Assembly: GCA_008704415.1 (NCBI GenBank)
Contig: VXIS01000004.1
Coordinates: 1-64,000 of the forward strand
Direction of reading: 5' to 3'
Length of the DNA: 64,000 nucleotides
From: Sphaerosporella brunnea
Lineage: Eukaryota; Ascomycota; Pezizomycetes; Pezizales; Pyronemataceae
This document shows positions 1 to 11,378 of this stretch, piece after piece. The translations under genes and the position numbers were made by a program. The notes under the pieces are model-generated. The model was not told the DNA's origin and searched no databases. It saw only the letters and a list, made by a program, of their open reading frames with translations. Every line of letters starts with the position of its first letter. Position 1 is the first letter of the stretch.

Positions 1-2559
1 TAGTGTACTCCCCCACCCGTCACTTGCACTCATCCACATCCTACCAACCTTCGCGCTTATAACGTTTAAGCGCGCCCTCAGCTTGCGTGATCCCCGCTAA
101 CATGTTTCTAACCCCCGTATAACCCTACATACTACATTGCTTCGCTTAACGGTTGACCCTTCCAAGCCAGCCTTTTCTCGATCGCCGTACTGTCTTGCTT
201 TTTTTCTTTTCTTTTTTTTGCAAGGGCGCCCGACAAACCAAAACCACACACAACCCACAACATCGCGTGATTGTATAGACATTGAGCTAACTCTGTCGAG
301 TTTGTCAGCCTATGCACAGTTGTGGATGGCGCGAATTTCGAAAATCACCTCACCGTATCCTCTGTCCCGATGACATAGAATAAGTCAGCAAGGTTACAAT
401 GTTCTTAGGTACACTCCCGTTGCATCCAGCTAGCTAAAGGTACCGTATACAGCGCCTCTCTCGCCAGCGCTCCTGTGTCCCGGCCAACACACGTCTTTGC
501 ACCTTGCTCCTGTAGATACCACTACGCGAGTTTTTTAAATCATAGTACCTCCCCCCAAACCAGCCGGCCCGCGAACACTGAGTGAACTATTCTCATCTCC
601 TACGCAGCTAATCAAAACAGATACAGTGCGCTCCAACCCAGAAACAACCCAAATGTCGCAGCCTCTGCACCCCGCCAGTCTCCTCAGATCACCTCAGACA
701 GTAACATCACTGGCCACCCTGACCAACGCAAGCCCCAACCAACCCCGCGCACACCCGCCGCAACGTGACAACTTCTCACAACCGTCCTTCTGATCATACA
801 CACAGCAGCGTAGGGTTTTCATCCCATGATTGGTCTCACAACATTCTCCACTTCCTGCTAAAAACCCAACAAAGCCTGACAGATAATCCCCCCACCGCTT
901 AGAGTCCTGCAGTACCCAAGGCCTCCCAAACACCACACCCATTACGATTTACATGCGCCCCACGCCTCGGAACACAGCCTTTCAGAAGCTCTCCTCCGCA
1001 AGATTGGGCCTCCAGCCGGACTTACCAGGTCTACGGCATTCCTTGATTTGCGCGACACCCCCAACCCGCACAGCCGCCCACGCATAACCCCAGCCCCCCC
1101 CCCCCCCCCAACATACATCACCAACATCCACAGAGCCCACAAGCAGGCTCACGAGCTCGCTCTTGCCACCTTCTATAGCGCCCTTCTCACTCCCAAGACT
1201 CCCGCACCCCCACCTCGCCTTGAAACCCCGAACTCCTACGGTGCAACACAAGTCGCGACCAAAACGCGACGCCCGAGCACCGAGAGCGCGGCCGTCCCGC
1301 ACAAGCGAATCCCGCTGTCGCGTTACCCATGCCCCCGCAGAAAACAAACCTGGCTCCTGGCCTGCGCCGCTTCTTCTCCTAGGCGGCAACGCATGCGTGC
1401 CGTGATGCTATTCAGCTGGGTACGAGATGACTTGAAAAGGTTATCAAAGGTTATCCCGCTCAAGCTTTCGTGGCATGGTTGCTGATTTCTCGCCAGAAAT
1501 TATCTCAGTGCGAAATGGCTGGAGTTTCCGCATGTGCAACGGGTTTCGTATTCTATGCAGCCATCCGATAGAGCTGGTTTCGCCTACTGTGTACTATCCG
1601 TGACTACATGCGTATTGCGCGTCCACGAATTTGTGCGGGCTGCAGAAGTGAGTTGGTGGTGAGGCCGCACTTCTCGTTTATTCGGCGCCAGCGCCCGGCG
1701 GCTGTGGGGTTACACGGGGTGATGATAGGGCAGGCCGTCGGCTAAGTGAGGATGAATTCGAACGTCTTTCTTCCAGCCATGCGGTGACAGATAGCCGGTG
1801 TTTACAAAGTATGTGCATAATGCACCTTGCCTTCTTCATTCCTCGATGCTGAGCTTTTGTGCTGGGCGACAGAGAATCTGATTCGAATTCTCAGTCATGT
1901 TTCCACATTGTGAATGGGTGCAGCCTCCCGTCTCGCTTACCCACCGGGCGAATCAACCCCAATGCGGGCATACCGTCCATTTTCCTCTCAGACACGCTTC
2001 TGATCCGCCAAGGCTGGACAGCGAGTTAATCCCGAGGATTCGATCGATGCCGAGTCGATGCTGCCGTAACAAGGGTTTCCGTGGTAGCGAATTCGAACCG
2101 TCACAAACTGTTGACCACGGGTTGTTGGGTGGCCTTGTGGGATGGATGGTTCTGGGCGTGATAACAGAGAAACGCCGACGAGGTCGATATTATTGTCTGG
2201 GTTACATATGGCTGTTGATTTCTCAGCTGCATGCATCTATCTCTCCAGGAATTAACTGTTAACTGCAGTTCTTGAAACTGTTTCCGGTCGGATCTTTGAT
2301 TATCATTAACAGCGGCTCGATACATTAAATTTAAGGCTGTGTATGGCCTTACATCCCATCCCGCTTCAAGTGAGCTCCCCAAGCTGCCTTCAAGTTCAAC
2401 GGCAGCCAACTCCCCCTCTACCTCCCCCTTTTCCCCTCCACCTCCCCCTTTCCCCCTCTCCCCCACCCAACCCTCTCCAGCCTGCAGATTTCGACCCCCC
2501 AACACTTATTGCCCTCGCCCACTCTCCTGCAGAAGTTGCACCGTTCACAATCCATCACA
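1..2559. other. gene-free left end and upstream region of the ammonium transporter
   Basis: No coding region here can be supported. Open frames around 980-1480 overlap on both strands, start at non-ATG codons and are rich in low-complexity Pro/Arg or Gly/Arg. A 46-codon ATG frame at 653-793 has no recognisable features. There is a 16-C run at 1094-1109 and a long pyrimidine-rich stretch at about 2405-2500, just before the transporter start. Such CT-rich tracts are common in core promoters of filamentous fungi. Confidence 0.5.
2159..2305. promoter_or_regulatory. candidate GATA-factor sites upstream of the ammonium transporter
   Basis: TGATAA lies at 2159-2164 and its reverse complement TTATCA at 2300-2305, about 400 and 255 bp before the start codon. 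Both fit the HGATAR consensus of AreA/NIT2-type nitrogen regulators, which are known to control fungal ammonium transporters. Six-base motifs occur often by chance, so the regulatory link is inferred from the downstream gene. Confidence 0.35.
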
Positions 2560-4233
2560 ATGAGCAAGGTTTGTTTACTCCGCTGTTTGCCATTGTTAGC
2601 GGCCGCACCTGTTATGGAGCTCGCTGACAACGCCCGCTCACCAACCAGCTCGAGTGGAACCCCATCTGGAACGGAAGCCTGCCAGACAACGGCGGCGATC
2701 CTAAGGTCGTCAACGTCAACGCGCCTTTCGATGCGACCGGATACCACATGGTTTGGATCATGGTATGCCGTAATGACATTCAACGCTCGCTGGTTCCGAC
2801 CCCTTCTGACTGAGCCTAGGCTTGTACCGCTGTGGTGTGGCCCATCATTCCCGGCATCGGTCTTCTGTACGGAGGATTGGCTCGTAGGAAAGCGTCTCTG
2901 GCGCTCCTCTGGCAGTCCTTCTTGGTGTCCGCTGTCATCTCCTTCCAGTGGTGGTTCATCGGCTACTCACTCGCGTACTCCGAGACTGCTGGTCCCTTCA
3001 TTGGAAACTTCAAAAACATCGGTCTCAAGGATGTTGCGGCAAAGCCAATTGGCTTAATCCCAGAGATTCTGTTCGCCATCTTCCAGTGCTTCTTCTGCGT
3101 TGCCACTGTACAGATCATGATCGGGGGCGCCTTCGAGCGCGGTCGTCTGCTGCCGTCGTTGGTCTTCGCCTTCATCTGGGCCACCGTTGTCTACTGCCCC
3201 ATTGCCTGCTGGACCTGGAACGCCAACGGTTGGCTGTACAACCTGCCTTCCCTCGACTATGCCGGTGGAGGACCTGTCCACATTGCCTCGGGAATGTCCG
3301 CCCTCGCCTACGCCCTCGTCCTGGGTAAACGCAAGGAGCACGGCGTCAAGCACCGTCCGCACAACATCACTATGGTTTTCCTCGGCACCTGCTTCATCTG
3401 GTTCGGATGGCTCTGCTTTAACGGCGGCTCTACTCTCAACGCCACCGTCCGTGCCATGTGCGTCACTCGATTCCCCCACAAGCATACGAGTGATAGAAGC
3501 TGACTGAATCCAGGTACGCAATGTTCAACACCAACATCGCCGCCTCCACCGGTATCCTCGGATGGGTTATCACCGACTACTGGCGCAAGGGCGGAAAGTG
3601 GTCTGTCGTTGGTGCTTGCGAGGGTGCCATCGCAGGTCTTGTCGGCATCACCCCCGCCGCTGGTTACGTTCCTGTCTGGTTCGCTGCTGTGATCGGGTTC
3701 CTCACCTCCGTCGCTTGCGCCTTGATGGAGGGAGTCACGGACTGGATCAACATCGATGAAGGAATGGATGTGTTCAAGCTCCACGGAATCGGTGGAATCA
3801 TCGGCTCCATCCTGACGGGAATTTTTTCCACCTCTTCCAGTGAGTAGTCTCTGTTATCCCAATAGCCGCTCATGCCCTCTAATGGAGACAAAAAATAGTC
3901 AGCATGCTCGACGGTGTGACTGCTGCGCCCGGCGGTATTGATGGAAACGGTCTCCAGATCGCCCTTCAGCTTGCAGATGTCATCTCGATCTCGGCATACT
4001 CATTCACCGTCTCAGCCATCATCTTGTTCACGATGAAGTACATCCCCGGCTTGAACCTGCGTGTAGACGAAGATGTAGAGATTCGAGGTCTCGACTCCCA
4101 CGAGTTCTATAACGAGGAAGTCGGCGATTGGAGCTCGGGTTATAAGGAGAACATTCTGGGATCTATGGTCATCTCGCAAGCTCCCACGCCCCCCAGTGAG
4201 CCAAAGGAGCCTGAACAGCCAAAGACTGCTTAG
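2560..4233 (+). CDS. ammonium transporter of the Mep/Amt family
   Basis: Plasma-membrane ammonium permease of the Amt/Mep/Rh family, which imports ammonium as a nitrogen source. Five exons: 2560-2568, 2649-2762, 2820-3457, 3514-3839 and 3899-4233, joining in frame to 473 aa, the usual length for fungal MepA/MeaA proteins. The first exon is only three codons (MSK). The twin pore histidines are present: His195 in GPVHIASG and His344 in FKLHGIGG. The conserved stretches LYGGLARRK and FGWLCFNGGST and about eleven hydrophobic segments also fit. The cytosolic tail is short and acidic (VDEDVEIRGLDSHEFYNEE) and ends in a Pro/Glu-rich segment, as in MeaA-type permeases. I cannot tell from this whether it is the low- or high-affinity paralogue. 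Two GATA motifs upstream fit nitrogen control. Confidence 0.95.
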
Positions 4234-4446
4234 AGGAATTTGAGGGCACAATGCCCTTCAATGGCATGACTTGTATTTCCGCGTTTTTTTCTTCCTGTTA
4301 ATGATGTGAAATGTCCACCTGAATTTAGAGATTCCATACATAAAGCTGAATGGCGCTGTTGAATAATTTCTGCATGGATGGAAAGCTGATCCCCACCTGC
4401 TATAGGAGCATAGTGAAATGATAAAAGTGACCACGAGTAGGAAATT

Positions 4447-4487
4447 CTCCCTCCCCCCTCCCCCCTCCCCCCTCCCCCGTCCCCCCC
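4447..4487. repeat. C6T-type tandem tract
   Basis: A run of four CCCCC(C)T units followed by C-rich sequence, about 210 bp past the stop of the ammonium transporter. The complementary strand has at least four G5-6 runs separated by single bases, the pattern expected for a G-quadruplex. Confidence 0.8.
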
Positions 4488-4864
4488 AACTAATTTGGAG
4501 GTTGTGAAACGCGGGAAGGGCCTCTGTTAGATACTAAGCACTTAAACGCTTAATACTTAGTATGTAAGTGCCTCCTTCTTTCTGGAGTCTTGAGGGTAGT
4601 CTCTACAAAGTACTAACTAGTACTTTGTGGAAAAATGGATTCCATCCCGTAAAAACACCATCTTTCAACCCGTAACGCCAGGAAGGAACGCTTGTTCAGT
4701 TGCCAATTGTATATTCTGGCCAATGAATTACTAAGTTATCCCCGCTCGAGGTGTTGCACTATGCCGCTGAACAGCGTCGGAAAAAAAATGAACAACGTTC
4801 GACTGTCCAAATCCATCTACAGAGGGGGCTTTCTAGACCCCGGATCTAGGGGGCCCAAGTTTAG

Positions 4865-5439
4865 TTCAAATGCTAGTTCATCATGTCCCAAACCTCGTTT
4901 ATTACAGTCTAAATCCTTACGGGATGGAACCCAATGCCCGTCTTTTTGTTAGCATGGGCATAAATGCTAATAACCCTGACGTGGGAAAACGACAGCCACC
5001 GAAGCCCTCAATCCCGCGATAAAGAAATTGGGGAAAAAAAAAGAGTGTGCAAATAAACTGACAGGCGACAAAGCGTGCCAATTCCTAATTCTCGCCCACA
5101 CCTGAGTCTAGCCTGCACCCTACTCGACGATTTTTCAAGTATCTGGATGCTGGCCTGGGTTAGGGTTTCTGGGGCATCCGGATACTTAAAAATCGTCTAG
5201 TACCTTTAACCCTCACGCAATCCCCAACCCAAATCCTGTCCCTAACCCATCTATGATTTCTGGAGATTTTCCTCTTTTTGGGGGGGAGTTTTTCTGGTGA
5301 TTTTCTGTGGTGCTCATCGTTGCGAGGACATATTTGCCCACGCTAGCAAAAAGACGGTCATCTACTGTATGTAAGACCTTTGTCCTTGGTTCAAATGCTA
5401 GTTTATCATGTCTAAATCCTTACGGGATGGAATCCAATG
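4865..5439. repeat. pair of short direct repeats about 525 bp apart
   Basis: The blocks at 4865-4936 and 5390-5439 share TTCAAATGCTAGTT, ATCATGTC and CTAAATCCTTACGGGATGG in the same order. The second copy lacks about 22 bp in the middle. A 29-bp-arm palindrome lies between the two copies. This could be an eroded element with terminal direct repeats or a simple local duplication. Confidence 0.55.
5121..5202. repeat. foldback (inverted-repeat) element
   Basis: The arms 5121-5150 and 5174-5202 are reverse complements apart from two substitutions and one inserted base, with a 23-bp spacer. Both ends read TA-CT..., so TA could be a target duplication. The whole is about 80 bp and would form a strong hairpin. 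The spacer holds one TTAGGG-like hexamer, but there is no telomeric array. Confidence 0.75.
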
Positions 5440-6552
5440 GGGTGCAATGGCGATATCTCAACACTGCAGTCGTAACTAATTTTGTATGCTGTAACACTTT
5501 GAATACCGAATTACACACGACGGCTACAGAAGTAATACGGGAGCTCCTCGACAACCTGTGTGCGTCGGTACTCGGGCGGGTTGGCAGGCTAGCACTCCGG
5601 CGACTTGGGCATGCATCTTCCATCGATGTTGATGTTCTATGTGCGGGTCATGTACGTTGACCGCTACAAGTATGTCCGAGGACGAAATAGAAGCCACAGA
5701 CTTTTTTTGAAAAGGAGAAGAAGAGGAAGAATCTGCCCTGCTTCGCCGTACGAAGGGGGTCAATACTACTTTCAGCCAGTGAACTGCCCTGCCCCTGTGT
5801 GAAATGGAAGAAGATAGCGCGAAAGTGACAATGAGTTTCCGAAGCAAAAGGAAATGCCATCGAATCAGGTATATTCAAAAACCCGGGGATTTTATAGCCC
5901 GTAAGGCTGAAAAGGACTTTTGGTTCTTAATGCAAGAACAAGCGTGGTAGCAAACATCTCCAAAGCCAACATAACTACATGAAACCATTAAATAAGCCCT
6001 CCTCTTATACTTAGGCACATATGCAAAAGCCCCCGCTGCCACGGATCAAGACAGGTGATACTGCGTGTGGGGGTAGGAAGTTCAGGATCAAGAATGAATT
6101 CTTTTGCTTTCCTTGAGGAAAATAGGAATCCTCTTCGGGCGTAAGTGTCTAAGCTCACTCGACAATAGAGTTATTCACGAGTGCTGTGCAGTGACGCAAC
6201 ATAACTCCCCCTCTCACCCCTCAGCTTAGCCGCTGATCACACACAGCGTTTCAACCTGGAATATCGTTTGGTTTTCAGCAATAACGCTTCAGGTTTTAAC
6301 GTCAATGTTGAAGGTTTTATTGAAGATGTTTGTGGGATTGAGTTAACGGTCAGTCTGACCCCCCTCCCCCTGTTCACTTCTCATGCTCTTCATCAGACAC
6401 CGGCTTTACTTCGACTGGCCAATATCCTTCTGCCGCGTATCCAGACGATGTACGGATGCACAGAATTGGTTTTCGACTATTGATCCTGAGCACGAGGACT
6501 CATTAATTTCCTCGATAACAATTACCCAAACCCCCTGCTCTGAAATCAAGCA

Positions 6553-6644
6553 AACCACCTCGAACACGAAGCGTCAACCACCTCGAACACGAAGAGTCAA
6601 CCACCTCGAACACGAAGCGTCAACCACCTCGAACACGAAGCGTC
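6553..6644. repeat. 23-bp minisatellite, four tandem copies
   Basis: Four head-to-tail 23-bp units beginning AACCACCTCGAACACGAAG at 6553, 6576, 6599 and 6622. Three copies carry CGTC and the second carries AGTC at the end. 23 is not a multiple of three, so the array does not encode a simple peptide repeat. Confidence 0.95.
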
Positions 6645-7284
6645 AATTCTGTCCCAGGAGGACCAATGTCGACATCTCCTTCGAGGAGCTTAAGCGATGC
6701 ATTGCTCTGCACGCTTTTTACATCCACATCCTCGTCCACAGCTCTCGGAATCGCCACAGGAACTTCTAGTTGTGAGGGCGAACAAAAAAAATATAAAAAT
6801 TTCGGGTAAGTGATTGAATATGTCTCCTTCATGGTGATCACTCGCTAACAGTATCGGCCGTTTCTTCCGAGTAGTAGAGTGGACTACTGTGTGGATATGC
6901 ACATCCGTGGATGCGTTGTTCCGCTGTGCATCAATTCGGCCAGGACTCGCCCCGGGAGTTTTTTTTTTTTTTTTCTGGGCTGTTTTCTGGGAATCATTTT
7001 CTTTTTTCTCTGTTGTGGATGTGTCTGTTTGTTAGTGGGCTTCCTTTCTTTGTTGGTTCTGTTGTCTCCTGTTTCGTCCACCAGCAATCCCACGGGGGTG
7101 AGGAGAAAGGAGAAGGGGAAGGAGAGGGAGCAGCGGGCTCCGGACGTGCGGGTTTGAAGAGGGGATAAAACACAGTCCTTTCTGTATACTTTTTGCGATT
7201 TCCTTGATTTTCTTTCCTTAAGAGAGCCGCAGGCCCCGGTAGCGGGACTTCTGTATCCCGGAGGGTAGCACAGTCTCTCTTCTC

Positions 7285-7335
7285 TATATATGCCATGGCC
7301 GCAAGCGGCCGAATGCAATATGATTAAAACAAACA
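7285..7335 (+). repeat. SINE-like dispersed repeat, copy 1
   Basis: Contains CATGGCCGCAAGCGG followed by a tail ending ATGATTAAAACAAA. The same order of blocks recurs at 11203-11258, and the tail alone recurs near 38400. The upstream 70 bp also resemble the second copy more loosely (GGGTAG..., then a TATATA-like stretch, then CATGG). This fits a short interspersed element, but no tRNA-like head is clear. Confidence 0.5.
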
Positions 7336-8006
7336 ACAGTCCACTAGCGGAACGTGGAAAAAAAGGTATTTTCGATTTCACAGCCAAAGTATGTACTCAT
7401 TGTTGCGACCTCTATCTAACTACCACCACAATTTCGCCACAAAGAAATTTGGTTCGACACTTAACTATCTGGAATCTCAATTTCTAAGGTCGGATTAAGA
7501 AAAAAAATGTGTTGCTTTTGGGAGGGGAGCTGAGAGGCCGTTGTCACCTCACTTTATATCGGGCCTCAGCTCTCAAAACCTCATCCCAGCTCATAGCACA
7601 TCCAATTTTGCTCACCCTCTTTTATACAGTTTGTAAGTCGAATTCCATGTGTTTTTCTACTTTCTCAACCAGCGACCAATTTTTTTGACAAAATGGTGAT
7701 TTTTGGGGAGTAGTTTGGTGAAAAATGAGGGAAATAGTGAAATATCCGCTTCTTTTTGTCCTAGCGCTGTATATACTTGTAAAAAGCAAAACCAGACTTG
7801 CCAAAGCTAATGCAACTTGTTGTACATAGAGAGAGTATGCCCTCAACAGAATGGAGGGATGTAACGGCTTTTTTGCTGCTACTTGAGTGCTCGTAACGTA
7901 ACTAGCTGTATGGTACGGCTTGAGGTCGACCGGCCTTCTGGTAGGCCGGTGCACGCGGTTTATAGAACAACAACGGCAGAAATTACTTGTATGTATGTAT
8001 TTATAC

Positions 8007-8537
8007 CTAGGTAGGTATAGTACCACTTTGTATGGTGCAACGCAGGTGGCCCCCAGATGCAAACTCCCTGCGGCGGTTGTAGTTGCGGGGAATGCGGATT
8101 AGGATCCTGATGTAAAGTTTGCAGAGCACATCGACCCAACGCTCAAGGTCCTCGAAGGAGCCATTGGCATCGATGCCGTGGCGGCAGCGGGCTAGGCCGA
8201 GAGCGGTGTTAGCTGAGCCCATTTCCAAGACCAACAGCCGGCGGGTGTCGGGTGCCAGCTCGCGGAAGGTTAGAACCTTCGTAGACGATCCAGTATGCGC
8301 CGTTGCTGCTCTCAAGAAGAGTGGGACCCAATGCTGCGTATTGGTTCATCCGCTGAGTCCGCGAACGAGAGATGTTGGCATACTCGGGAGTGGTTAAGAG
8401 GGCACCGGCACCAATAGCAGTCGTCAGGGCAAGTGCCTCTGACGAGGGGGTTTCTGCGTGGTGAAGCCCTGAGTTCCGGCAGGTCCACCACCCAGGTTGT
8501 CGGAGTCCTGGGCACGATTTGCGTTCTGGCTGGGCAT
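8007..8537 (-). pseudogene. frame-broken remnant of an unrecognised protein gene
   Basis: On the minus strand, three reading frames follow one another with protein-like composition. An ATG frame starts at 8537 (MPSQNANRAQDSDNLGG) and stops near 8420. A second frame carries TPEYANISRSRTQRMNQYAA and YWIVYEG around 8290-8430. A third carries LTFRELAPDTRRLLVLEMG and FEDLERWVDVLCKLY and runs to a stop at 8007. No convincing introns explain the shifts, so I read this as one gene broken by small indels. I do not recognise the family. Confidence 0.35.
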
Positions 8538-9319
8538 CTTGTTGTCGACTCGAAGCAGTTGGATGCCTCGATGGTTCGATTAGATGGATCGATGTGTGTG
8601 TGATTTGAAGTGGGTGTGGATGATTGTTCGTTCGATGGAGGGGCGTGTTCTGCTTCCTGAATGGTTCAGCACAGACTAGAGATGTCTCACTGTAACGCAC
8701 TCAATGCCCCTTCGTCGCGGGCAACTGATGCCATGTTCGTCGTCCGTCATGCGGCTCGGTCGGGGGACGGTGTTTGGGTTTGTGGGGGTCACAGACTTTT
8801 GGTGGAATAAACGATGGAATGGATTGTCTAGGCGTATTTGTTTGGACACTCGGATCAAAGGAAGCACGGCATGGGTTGCAGGGCTACTTAGCACATCATT
8901 GGGTTAATTTTGAACGAGCACAAGAATGCGAAAGCCAGCCTGCTACCTCTATAGTTATCAAGCCATGCAGGCCAGTACTGATGTTAGTTGAGTCAAGCGT
9001 ATCATATCCTAGCACTAATACTATTTATTTAAATAATTGGCTGCGACAAACACACCGAGTACGATGACAGAGAATCCACATTGAATAAACTACCTACTCT
9101 ACAATCAACCTGAGGTGCGGTTATTTTCCCATCAGACATGGGATAGAGATGTCGAAGGTGGAAAAACGACGTGTGCAAGCAGATTTATTACGCCATAAAA
9201 CGCAAGGTGGCAAGTTTTGCTTGGCATACGCTTTTTGCATTTTGTCACTTTTCTGACAGCCATTCGAGCGAGCAGCTAGTACAATCCACGGCTTCGATCT
9301 TACTTCAGTAGAGTGTTGA
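8538..9319. other. gene-free stretch before the hAT fossil
   Basis: No gene, RNA or repeat that I can support. A left terminal inverted repeat of the hAT element was looked for here and not found. Confidence 0.4.
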
Positions 9320-10917
9320 TGGATCATCAATGCACTCGATAACCTCCGATTCAGACGCCGCCAATCTTGCTGCCTTTAGAGTTCTTGAACAGGAGCTGTC
9401 CGGTTTTACTGCCAAGGATTGTACTATCCGATGCATGGCACACACGTTGAATCTATAGGCACAAGAAATATTGCGTGAACTAAAAGCTGATCGTGATGAA
9501 TTCAATCAGCACGAAGAAAATCTTCTCAGCGACTCACGAGATGAAGGTTGTCGAGAAGAGGCAGACATTGCAGCGATATTCCGTGTGGCTAGAAAGACCA
9601 TTGTGAAAGTCAAAGCATTGCCTCAACGAAATGAATCACTTACACGCTTTTGTAGTACCGCGGAGCAAAATTCCCAATTTGGAATTTATTTTAAATGTTA
9701 GCACACGGTAGGTTTTCCAATTCTACCTACTACGATCAACAGCAAGTAGCTCAGGCTTTGTCTCACTGGTAGGTGGAACTCAACCTTCGAGATGTTACAA
9801 TGCCCCTACATCTTACCAACAGTAGATCAGGTTACTCGCCGTGACCAAGTCCTTTGAGCAAATTCTTTAGAACTTGATGATCATTATTGGGATTTGGTTC
9901 GAACGGTTAATTAGTGTTTTGTCCATTTTCCAAGAGCCAACAGTTCAGCTTTCTTCAAGCAGCTATGGGCACCCTTTCGAGACAGTATCCGCAATATCGG
10001 TGTTTATCCAAGCAGTTGGCTGCTATCGAGCGGCGGTATGCTTCAGATGGATGCTTCGAGATATAATGTGTACTGTTATTTGGGAAGGATTGAATAAACT
10101 ACATAGGTATCATCGAGCAGCCGGTAATTCTACCCCCCCAGCTATCGCTACCATTCTTGATCTCACTGGCACCTGCAAATTCAACAGCCTACGCAAAATT
10201 TCGTGGACCCAGCGGCAGCAAAATGCAGCAGAACGCGAGCTCAAACGAGTCTTTAACCAGCAATATGCCCTTGGATGTGGTAATCAACTTGATTTTTTAC
10301 TTTCCGGTCAAGAAGTAAATCTACCGGAAAATTCATCCTTGCATCAAGTACCCGGCCGCCCTATAACTAATTTTGAGGGAACTTTTCTAGATGATTATCC
10401 ACCGTCTACGGACTCCAGCCAGCAACAGCGATTGCGGCAGCAGCCTTGTGAAAATGAGGAGTCGGAAGTGGAAACCTATTTTTGTGAACCGGTCCAGCCC
10501 TATGATGTTGGTTTTCCCTGCAGCTTGAATCCTATCCTTCAACTTACATTTCCAGACGAACATCCTGTCTTGGTGGCGATTAAATGGTCGGCGTTTTCCT
10601 CGGCTTTCAGCAATGGCTGCCGACTATTGTGCTGCACCCACAACCAGTGTGCCTTCAGAGGAGGTTTTCTCGTCTGCTAGTAATCTCATCACTAAGAAGC
10701 GGAACCGGATGGTGCGCGCTTGGAGGAAGTGAATACCTGGGTCCAGAGCCATGCCAATGGTCACGGTGATGACTCGGATGATCATGACCTTGCGGGGGAT
10801 GACTCTGAGTCAAACCAGGCTTTGAAGGGTGAGGGAGGCTTAGGAGCTGTTAGTAGTGGGGACGGAGGCGGCGACGGAGCCCACGAGGAGAGTAGCGAGC
10901 TTTCTGAAATTGAATAA
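9320..10917 (+). pseudogene. decayed hAT-family transposase
   Basis: Fragments of one transposase lie in order but in different frames. Around 9340-9690 the motifs CMAHTLNL, AQEILRELKADRD, KVKALPQRNESLTRF resemble the central region of fungal hAT transposases, with a stop inside. Around 10200-10290 lies KISWTQRQQNAAERELKRVF. Around 10610-10710 lies the hAT C-terminal dimerisation signature (AADYCAAPTTSVPSEEVFSS, then NLITKKRNRM). An acidic tail then runs to a stop at 10917. Stops and frameshifts separate the blocks. No terminal inverted repeats or 8-bp target duplications could be identified, so the element ends are unknown. Confidence 0.8.
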
Positions 10918-11202
10918 AGCACCTTCGCGTCGGTGTATCACATATTATCACTCAGTTCGCGAACCCATTCGAACGGGGTCGTGGACCATCACTACGTCCC
11001 CATAGGAATGGCCTATCCTATCTAGCTGGGAAGCGAGCGATCTCGGAAGTGGCTGGCTTTTAGTAGAGTATCTGAGTCCACAAAAGGGGCACCCCCAATC
11101 ACGCCAGCATATTCCATATGCAACTGAGCGATTTTACCCTACAATTTGTGAGTGACAAACCTCGCCCGTCTGTGGACACCTGAGGTCCAAGGGTAGACTT
11201 TT

Positions 11203-11258
11203 CGTATATAGCCATATGTCATGGCCGCAAGCGGTCGAATACATCATGATTAAAACAA
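11203..11258 (+). repeat. SINE-like dispersed repeat, copy 2
   Basis: TATATAGCCATATGT, then CATGGCCGCAAGCGG, then a tail CATGATTAAAACAAA, matching the block order at 7285-7335. It ends about 120 bp before the start codon of the next gene and so forms part of its upstream region. Confidence 0.55.
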
Positions 11259-11378
11259 AAAGTGAGTGACAAACAGTGAGCCGCCAAGACCAGCTGATGA
11301 GCCACGTGGAGCAACAACCATTTGCCTCCAACGTCAACCCGACACGCTCCCTAACTAAAACCACTCGTGCTTTCCACC

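Larger units (their letters stand above)
4234..8006. other. gene-free, repeat-bearing stretch
   Basis: I find no supported gene. The stretch holds a C-rich tract, a direct repeat pair, a foldback palindrome, a 23-bp minisatellite and a SINE-like copy, each listed separately. It also has an 18-T run near 6957-6974. Open frames here are short, start at odd codons and overlap each other on both strands. Confidence 0.5.

Noticed and set aside
982..1485. Overlapping frames of 135-145 codons on both strands
   Set aside because: Neither begins with ATG, both are low-complexity, and the C16 run drives the Pro/Gly-rich translations.
5145..5250. Telomere-like TTAGGG and CCCTAAC words
   Set aside because: Only single copies inside a palindrome loop and flank; there is no array.
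11276..11296. Start of the 11.4-kb gene at the beginning of its open frame
   Set aside because: The codon is GTG; the spliced start at 11379 has a good context and a clean intron.
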